From Toxotes chatareus (taxonomy: Eukaryota; Chordata; Actinopteri; Toxotidae): a DNA stretch of 64,000 bases. Below, in pieces: positions 57,081 through 64,000 of the stretch. The DNA lies in contig JAFBJY010000300.1 in assembly GCA_016801885.1 (NCBI GenBank), positions 47,115-111,114 of the forward strand, written 5' to 3'. Made by a program: the position numbers and the translations under genes. The notes beneath the pieces are model-generated. The model saw nothing but the letters and a program-made list of their open reading frames with translations, searched no databases and was not told the origin of the DNA. Every line of letters begins with the position of its first letter. Position 1 is the stretch's first letter.

Positions 57081-57906
57081 GTATGGAGAGGCCTGCTGCA
57101 GCCACAGACAGTGTGCGATAGAGGAGGAAGAGCTGGAGACATTTAGTGTGTCACAGCTGATGACAGATCTCTACAGAAGTGCTTTGAATTCAACAACAAC
57201 ACAAAGAGGGGTTTTCTCTAATTCTGACTTCAGTATCTCATCATGACTCACTGTGTCATATTTAAGAGAAAATATGTGACAATCATTAAATCAGGTGTGG
57301 TCAGCTGTTTTCTGTGACCTGAGCAGGACTTTCTCAGACTGGATTTCATGCTGCATCAGCACAAAGCCAGCGTGGAAACATTTGATCTGGAGCTGGTTGA
57401 ACTGCTCCTGAACCAACAGAGCCACTTTGAGCACTCAGAGTGCTTTCACCACAACAACCCCAAAGACTTTAGATACCTGTTCAGTGCTGACACACTAATA
57501 ATAACACCCCAACAATAATAAGAACATCTACACTGCTCAGAGACATTCATCTGCCAGTGTCTCAAACCAAGGAGGAAATGAAATCAGGTCTCTGATCATG
57601 TCTCTGTCTTCTAAAATATCCATGATCAATAATCAGCTGAACCTCTCTGAGATCCTGATCTTGTCATTGTGAGATCTTTTGTTGTGTTTGACACCAAAAG
57701 TGATATCAAATGGAGAAGACAAATGTTGAAATCTTTCCTCCATGTCACCTCCCTGCTCCGTATAATTCCAAGATAAGGACCCCAGGTCCTTTGTGTCTTT
57801 GCTGAATGAGCAGAATAATCAAACCATCTGTGTATGAGAGCCATGTAATGTCCATGTTTGCATGCTGAAAGAGAACGTGCTGGTCTGACCCCCCTCCTCC
57901 TTTCAG

Positions 57907-57953
57907 GGTGGAGCCTGGTGGAATCCGATGGTTGAGACCAGGTCTGAGGAAGT
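57907..57953 (+). CDS. NLR-2 linker exon before B30.2
   Basis: 47 nt reading VEPGGIRWLRPGLRK, the standard short connector, with acceptor TTTCAG and donor GTAAGTG. It completes a Tyr codon with the next exon. Confidence 0.75.
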
Positions 57954-58081
57954 GTAAGTGTGGTTTTCATTTGATTCCTGAAAACAAAGCAGCTCACATT
58001 CAACCATCTTCAAAGTGTCAATCAATGATCAGGTGATAGATCAATAACTGCAGCTGTGTTGTGTCTTCTTCTCTCCATCAG

Positions 58082-58632
58082 ATTTCTGTGAACTCACCAT
58101 CGACACAAACACAGTAAACAGACACCTCAAACTGTCTGACAACAACAGGAAGGTGACACGTGTGGAGAAGGATGAGTCATATCCTGATCATCCAGACAGA
58201 TTTGACCAGTGTCCTCAGCTGCTGTGTAGTAATGGTCTGACTGGTCGCTGTTACTGGGAGGTCGAGTGGAAAGGAGGAGTTTATATATCAGTGAGTTACA
58301 GAGGAATCAGAAGGAAAGGAGACACAGGAAACTGTGTGTTTGGAGACAACAATCAGTCCTGGAGTCTGTTCTGCTCTGATCGTGGTTACTCTGTTTGGCA
58401 CAATAACAAAGTGACACCTGTCTCCTCCTCCTCTTCATCATCCTCCTCTGTCTCTCACAGAGTAGCAGTGTATGTGGACTGTCCTGCTGGCTCTCTGTCC
58501 TTCTACAGAGTCTCCTCTGATTCACTGATCCACCTCTACACCTTCAACACCACATTCAGTGAATCTCTGTATGCTGGGTTTGGGCTCTGGTTCTGGTCTC
58601 CTGGTTCCTCAGTGTCTCTGTGTAGAGTGTAG
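58082..58632 (+). CDS. NLR-2 B30.2 (PRY-SPRY) terminal exon
   Basis: An intact 183-codon frame. PRY begins FCELTIDTNTVNRHLKLSD. SPRY landmarks are CYWEVEWKGGVYISVSY, NQSWSLFCSD and VDCPAGSLSFYRV. It ends in SVSLCRV and TAG at 58630-58632. A serine run (nine Ser) encoded by TCC/TCT/TCA codons lies in a variable loop. B30.2 of fish NLRs is thought to bind ligands or partners; the ligand is unknown. Confidence 0.85.
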
Positions 58633-58742
58633 CAGAGAGTCTCCTCCTGTTAGAGAAACTCTCTCACTGTTGAACAGATAGTTCAGTCTGTACATGTCTG
58701 TCTCTTTCACTCACACTCACCTTTTCAGATTCATGTATTAAA

Positions 58743-60549
58743 GCAGTTTATTTGTTAAACTCTTCTAAATGATTCCTTGTAAACTTCTTCCTCTTCCAGT
58801 CCTTTAAAGATGGAGGCTACGATTATTACAGGAGAAAATGTTGCTGACTTTTACTTTTTAAGATTCTAATCATGATCTTGTCCTTTCATATTAAAAGCAT
58901 CATTGTGAACATCTGTGTTTTGTCTTTCTCTGAATCTTGGGACAACTGAGCTGATTCAGTTCAAACTAAAATGCTGAATCTGAAAGATCTGAGAAAAAAA
59001 AGACAGAAACTTGTCAAACTGTCTTTCAGAGGTTCACAGAGTTAGAAAGCTCCTGACTACTCTGTAGAGTTTGAGCCTTGATACTATGAATTTTAAAAGT
59101 CAACTTTAAAAAAAAGACTCAGGAAAGATGAGAGTGAAAACTGAAATTTGACTAAAACAAGAAGCTGTGAAGTTTATTTGAAAAAATGTTTAAAGAGTTT
59201 TTAACTTCATTGTTCATTTTACAGTATATACCTGATGTTCACCCTGTTTTTCATGTTCTACAGTGAGTCACATTTTTTACAGTGTATCTGCTTGTACTAA
59301 AAACATGGATGGAATAATACATGGAACATTATTCAAACTATGACCAGTCCTCATCTTCCTGCTGATGTCATCAATACTGATTGGTACATATTGATCCTAA
59401 TAATCAGTGTGAGTCCTGTTGGACACTTGTCAGTGTGACCACTGGAGGGCAGTAAACTCTCTGATTATTTGTCCATCAGTCAGACATCAGTATTTATAGC
59501 AGTGTAATAATATGTGTGTTCACTTACAGAGAGTCATTCTTAGACTGATGAACATTAGAGCTAAATTAAGTCAGTAAATGTGGAATAATGTCAGTGTGAA
59601 CATCAGTATCATTGTCAGTGCTGTGTGTGCAGAGTTGTAGTTACTGACAGTGACCACTGGAGGGCAGAAGACTCCTGTTCAGTCAACACTAAAGACTGAG
59701 AAGCAACAATAAAACAAATCAGATCAGATGATCAGTCAATAAGCATGTTTACATGTGTTGATGAGCCTCAGGGGAACTGATGAGACTCTGGAGGATTCTC
59801 ACTCTGTTTCATTTGTGTTTAGGTGAATTGGATGAATAATGTAAAGAGATCAGTGAGGTGTGTTGCATTGTAGACTCTGAGCTGGACCACAGAGGAGCAT
59901 CTGAATTTCATCTGTGAATCCAAACATTGTGGTTGAAGAGGTTATAAAGTCACTTTGAGAGAGCCTGACGCCAAGTGGGAGCATTGGAGCAGGGCTGGAC
60001 TGGGACAAAAAAATGCCCTGGCATTTTTGGCTTAGACCGGCCCCTCATAATTAGCGGTGCACAACAAACTAATTTATGTATGTGTTCCCCGAAGCAATGT
60101 ATTTTACTATTGTTACGTCTTGGCCTAGGGGAAACCATGGCGCAACATTTAAAGGAAAAATCCCAGCTCCCAAAAACCACCAGCAAACTCGCAGTAACTA
60201 CACATTCAATGGTTTATTTTAAATGCATCTTGCACACAAGGTCAGGAGCACGTTGGCTGACAGTCCACCAGGAAGTGGAGAGAGAGAGCTCTCAGTAAAT
60301 GACAGCTTCAAATATTTGGAATAGATTTCAGAAATATTATAACACTCTCTCCTCTTTCCTCAACTGCTACCTCAACAGCCTGGCTTGACCAGACAGGAAG
60401 AGAGGGACAGATTATTACAATTTATTAAGTGATAAATAGAATAAAACCAAATTAAAAATATTTAGTATTTTTAGGTTACATTTTTATTTTTTGATAATAA
60501 TCAGAAAAATCTCATACTAACTGCAGTGATACTGTAGAAAAAACAATTT
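58743..60549. other. Downstream intergenic DNA, no gene seen
   Basis: CAGTGTGACCACTGGAGGGCAG (about 59432) and CAGTGACCACTGGAGGGCAG (about 59648) form a near repeat, typical of worn SINE or MITE debris. GCAGGGCTGGACTGGGAC at 59990 resembles a hAT-type end without a partner. No exon is supported. Confidence 0.4.
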
Positions 60550-62715
60550 AAGGCAACTGCTGCGACAGGAAATAAGAACATTAGTCATTGCTCACCTTTC
60601 TCATGTATGTTACGAACGGTGTGTAACAAGCGAGTTTCTCCGCACACACAAGATTCCGGTGGAGTTAGTGAGGAGCCCCGGCTCCCCATGGATTACCATC
60701 CCAGCAGGGAGGAGGCGCAGGCTGCGCAGAGAAAGGAGGCAAAAGCGAGGCTGCAGGGCCGGCGGACTAGCCAGGCTACGGAGGTAGCCACTCAAACCAC
60801 CGCTTCCCAGCCTGTTTCTCACAAACACCAGATCCCTTGCGAACAAAATGGATGAATTGAGGCTACAGACTGCAGCGAACAACACCGTGAAGAATGCGTG
60901 CATTCTGCTTATCACGGAGACCTGGCTTCACCCATCTATCCCGGATTCTGCCATTGAGCTAGCAGGCTACACCACGCAGCGCCATGACAGAACAGTAGAC
61001 TCCGTTAAAAGCAGAGGAGGGGGGCTCTGTGTTTACCGTCACTGTGTTGGTACACCAGCTGTTGTTCACGTAGACAGTCATTGCTCTGCAGATTTAGAAT
61101 ATCTGACTGTTAAATGCAGGCCCATCTATCTCCCAAGGGAGTTCACTGTGATCATGATTACGGCTGTTTATATTCCACCAGATGCCAATGAGTATGTATC
61201 CTGATGCTGTGAATATCGTAGCAGGGGATTTTAATCATGCAGACTTAAAGGCAGCGTTCCCTAAATTCCACCAGCATGTTAATTGTGCTACAAGGGGAAA
61301 TAACACCCTAGACAAGGTATACTCTAACATCAAACTGGGCTACAAGGCCAGACCACTACCACACCTGGGCCAGTCCGACCACTCATATCCCCTCATATGC
61401 CCCCCTCAGAAAAACTGCTCCCACCATCACAAAGACTGTTGCCACATGGCCAGAGGGTGCCTCCCAGAAGCTGCAGGACTGCTTTGAGAGGACCAACTGG
61501 GGGATCTTTGAACATCAGGACCTGGAGGTATTCACAGATAGTGTTTTGTGTTACATTAAGAACTGCATAGACACTGTCACAGTGGACAAACGCACCTGGT
61601 CTACCCCATCCAGAAGCCCTGGATGACACGGGGGGTCCAGCAGCTGTTGAAAGAGAGGAATACTGCATAGAGGTCCGGCAACAAAGGCCTCTACAGCACA
61701 GCCCGAGCCAACCTGAAGAGGGGCATCAGAGAGGCTAAGGCAGACTACAGGAGGAGGATAGAAGACAATTTGAGAGGACACAGAGGACGCCATAGCCACA
61801 GCACTCCACACTGCACTATCACACCTGGAGCAGCAAGGGAGCTATGTGCGGATGCTCTTTGTAGATTACAGCTCTGCATTCAACACCATCCTCCCTCACA
61901 AGCCAGTGGCCAAACTGGGGGACCTGGGGCTTCCACACTCAATCTGCATGTGGATAGACAGCTTCCTCTCTGACTGCAGACAGAGGGTCAGAGTGGGCCA
62001 CCACACATCCACAGCCCTAAGCCTCAGTACTGGCTCTCCCCAGGGCTGTGTGCTGAGTCCCTTGCTCTACTGTCTCTACACACGTGACTGCTCCCCTGTC
62101 CATCACAGAAACAAAATGGTGAAATTTGCGAGATGAGGTGGAGCGACTGTCAACATGGAGCAGGGCCAACAACCTCCTTTTATCGTGCCTCTATTGAGAG
62201 CATACTAACATACTGCATGTGTGTATGGTACACCAGCTGCACAGCGGCTCAGAGGAAAGCACTCCAGAGGGTCATCAACACTGCCCAAAAGATAGTCGGC
62301 TGCCCTCTCCCCACGCTGGAAGAACTACACAGTTCTCGCTGTTTGAAAAAGCACAGAACATTATAAAGGACACCCACCATCCCGGTCACTTCCTGTTCGA
62401 ACTATTGCCTTCAGGCAGAAGGTACAGGTCAATAAATGCAAGGACAAACAGACTCAAACACAGTTTTTATCCAACCTCAATAACAACCCTCAATACTGCA
62501 AAAAAATAATATGCAATACGCTGTTTTTAGGCAATGATTTGGTGTGTATGACTGCGTGTGTATGTCTGTTATGTATGCTGCTAATGTTACTATATGTTTT
62601 ATTTATTTATTCTTTTTAATATTTTTATGCACTGACTGGAGAGCACTTTAAATTTCATTGTACCTGTGACAGTGACAATAAAGATCTATTCTATTCTATT
62701 CTATTCTATTCTATA
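60550..62715 (+). mobile_element. CR1/Rex1-like LINE with endonuclease and RT, defective
   Basis: From about 60830 the frame reads NKMDELRLQ, LLITETWLHPSIPDSAIELA, then SADLEYLTVKCRPIYLPREF and, after a frame change, NIVAGDFNHADLKAAF and LGQSDHSYP: an APE endonuclease. RT follows at 61846 (FVDYSSAFNTILP, LSTGSPQGCVLSPLLY) but breaks right after KFA, so the catalytic Asp pair is lost. The C terminus (ESILTYCMCVWYTSC, then FELLPSGRRYRSINARTNRL) and an ATTCT-repeat tail after CAATAAAG close the element. Confidence 0.85.
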
Positions 62716-63640
62716 GCACCAGGGAAAAGTACACAGCAGACAGATGGGCGGAGTTGCTAAGTGGTGGCAATTGACAAGCTGGCTTACAAACGGGACACCG
62801 CGACAAGTGACGGTTGTTTAGTTAGGAGTCAAACTTTTACAGTGGCTGAAAGAAAATGCGGCTAAGTTTTTATCAAGTGAATTGTGCACAACCAGTCAGT
62901 TGATTTACTGATATCACCCAGGGAACCCTGCTCAACAACACAGCAGGCAATGGAGGGAGGCTGAGATTTAGCACGCGCCAGCCAAGGGAGGCGATATGGC
63001 GATGGCGGTAGCTGGGACGACTAGTGTCCTCAGCTGCTCTCTGGGACAGGCCTTTTCTGACTCTTGTTTCTCTTCATAACGCACAAGTCTTTGGCCTTTT
63101 ACTAAAGACTTCCGTGGAGAAGAACACCAATGAATGGAAGTTAATTTTGGCTGGCTTGGCCGTATGGCTGAGCCTTTTGAGTTGGTGAAAAGTCAAACAT
63201 CTTTATAGAGCGCCACAAGTGTGAGCTCCCCTGTCCCACTTTGCTCTTTCTTTGTGGAAGAAATGTGTGCTAGATGTTGTCATTTCACTGGTATACTTTA
63301 TTTTTAGGCTTTGGTGGGGATGCTGGCGTCTTTGAGACAAGGAAAGTGTACCAGGTGGGCCTTTGCTTTCTTTCCCAAGAGACAGCTTGACTAGTGGCAT
63401 TTCACACAGTGTTCCTTTGTTTTTGGCAGAGCAGTGCATGATGGGTGGATCCAACAAAGTGTGTTTGTTTGCACGCCGCAGCCTATTTGCAGCAGTGTTT
63501 GTGTCTTTTCAGCCATAAACGTTACAGGCAAAGGGGAGCTGATGCTCGAGGCACTGAAATGTGGGATTATGCATTGTAGGCACCGTCAGCCAGAGTGCTG
63601 TGCCTGGTGACCACCACCCGCTCTCTTCCAACTGCAGCTC
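62716..63640. other. No gene seen
   Basis: GC-richer single-copy-looking DNA. I find neither splice-bounded exons nor terminal repeats. Confidence 0.35.
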
Positions 63641-63734
63641 ATACTTACCTGGCAGGGGAGATACCATGATCAACAAGGTGGTTCACCCAGGGTGAGGCTC
63701 AGCCATTGCACTCCAGCTGTGCTGACCCCTGCGA
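63641..63734 (+). ncRNA. U1 snRNA-like copy, 3'-truncated (probable pseudogene)
   Basis: It begins ATACTTACCTGGCAGGGGAG, identical to the conserved U1 5' end including the ACTTACCTG that pairs with 5' splice sites. It continues with GATACCATGATCA, the stem-loop I and II regions and TTGCACTCC. After CTGACCCCTGCGA it changes into GAATGT repeats and the Sm site and last stem-loop are gone. Point changes occur in the loop region. No clear PSE promoter was recognised upstream. Probably a retro-copied pseudogene. Confidence 0.8.
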
Positions 63735-64000
63735 ATTTGAATGTGAATGTGAATGTGGCCTGTTAAAAGCTCCAGCTTCAGGAAAAAAGAGCTTTAACCT
63801 CCAACACTTTGCTCTGAAGAGTCAGTGACAGGCAGCTGAGTGGAACCAAGCAGAGAGGAGAAGTCAGTCATTGTGACGCTCGCCTCCACACTTCACACAC
63901 TCCTCACACAACCACAAAGCAGGTGGAGAATGTGTAACAGTGTGTATATGTGTCCTTTCACAGACACAAATATTATCACTGTTATATTTGGAGGAACAAA

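Larger units (their letters stand above)
37560..58742 (+). pseudogene. NLR-2: NLRC3-like gene with FISNA-NACHT, five LRR exons and B30.2; NACHT broken
   Basis: Exons: leader to 37625; 38635-38787 (ATG 38654); 42061-42183; 43585-43707; 44734-46569; LRRs at 48706-48882, 49726-49899, 53704-53877, 56419-56592 and 56907-57080; linker 57907-57953; B30.2 58082-58632 (stop 58630). All have GT-AG borders, and phase fits at the junctions I checked. The layout is the classic fish NLRC3-like architecture. The NACHT exon has Glu for Gly in Walker A, a one-base loss giving a stop at 45149-45151, and an in-frame TAA at 46154-46156. No exon like NLR-1's LLEEN module is present. ATTAAA at 58737-58742 is the nearest polyadenylation-like signal. 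It is either a dead gene or one whose separate parts are still transcribed. Confidence 0.85.

Overview
This window is a piece of a bony-fish (teleost) nuclear genome. The signs are spliced genes with GT-AG introns, polyadenylation signals, many microsatellites, a dense layer of fish-type transposons (L2, CR1-like, Tx1/L1, hAT, Tc1, Helitron, piggyBac-like, class I endogenous retrovirus), and two members of the fish-expanded NLRC3-like family, recognisable by FISNA-NACHT, LRR and B30.2 exons. All calls come from reading the sequence; no database search was run.

Layout. 1-1.5 kb: L2 3' end and a small MITE. 1.6-5.2 kb (minus): NLR-1, an NLRC3-like gene with N-terminal exons and a FISNA-NACHT-winged-helix exon, but two frameshifts and no LRR exons. 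5.5-7.9 kb (minus): a LINE interrupted by a non-autonomous DNA element. 8.9-9.2 kb: a GC-rich, CpG-rich stretch that may hold a first exon. 10.5-11.2 kb: AT-rich degenerate tandem repeat. 13.95-14.75 kb: Tx1/L1 3' end. 15.4-25.6 kb (minus): a class I endogenous retrovirus with two LTRs, a tRNA-Arg primer binding site and a polypurine tract. Its gag and pol are broken, no envelope is recognisable, and its 3' LTR carries a second solo LTR. 25.7-26.4 kb: a further solo LTR. 26.9-28.8 kb (minus): a Helitron replicase remnant split by a solo LTR. 31.0-32.3 kb (plus): a small spliced gene of unknown family, missed by simple ORF calling because it has six exons. 37.5-58.7 kb (plus): NLR-2, with FISNA-NACHT, five LRR exons and B30.2; its introns are filled with LINEs, nested hATs, two L2 copies, a Gypsy-type solo LTR, MITEs and a Tc1 element. 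60.6-62.7 kb (plus): a LINE with endonuclease and RT remnants. 63.64 kb: a 3'-truncated U1 snRNA-like copy.

The two NLR loci belong to different NLRC3-like subgroups and point away from each other. NLR-1 uses short repeated N-terminal exons and an LLEEN-type helical exon; NLR-2 uses duplicated 123-nt exons and ends in B30.2. Both are damaged. NLR-2 keeps every domain, but its Walker A glycine is Glu, its NACHT frame is broken and it has an in-frame stop before the LRRs. The locus grew by exon-plus-intron tandem duplication (the 123-nt N-terminal exon and both LRR types) followed by transposon insertion. Several insertions can be ordered from clean target-site duplications.

The most interesting items are the six-exon gene at 31-32.3 kb, the nested hAT stack at 39-41.9 kb, an interferon-response-like element upstream of NLR-2, and the 208-codon reading frame that sits where the retrovirus should have an envelope gene.
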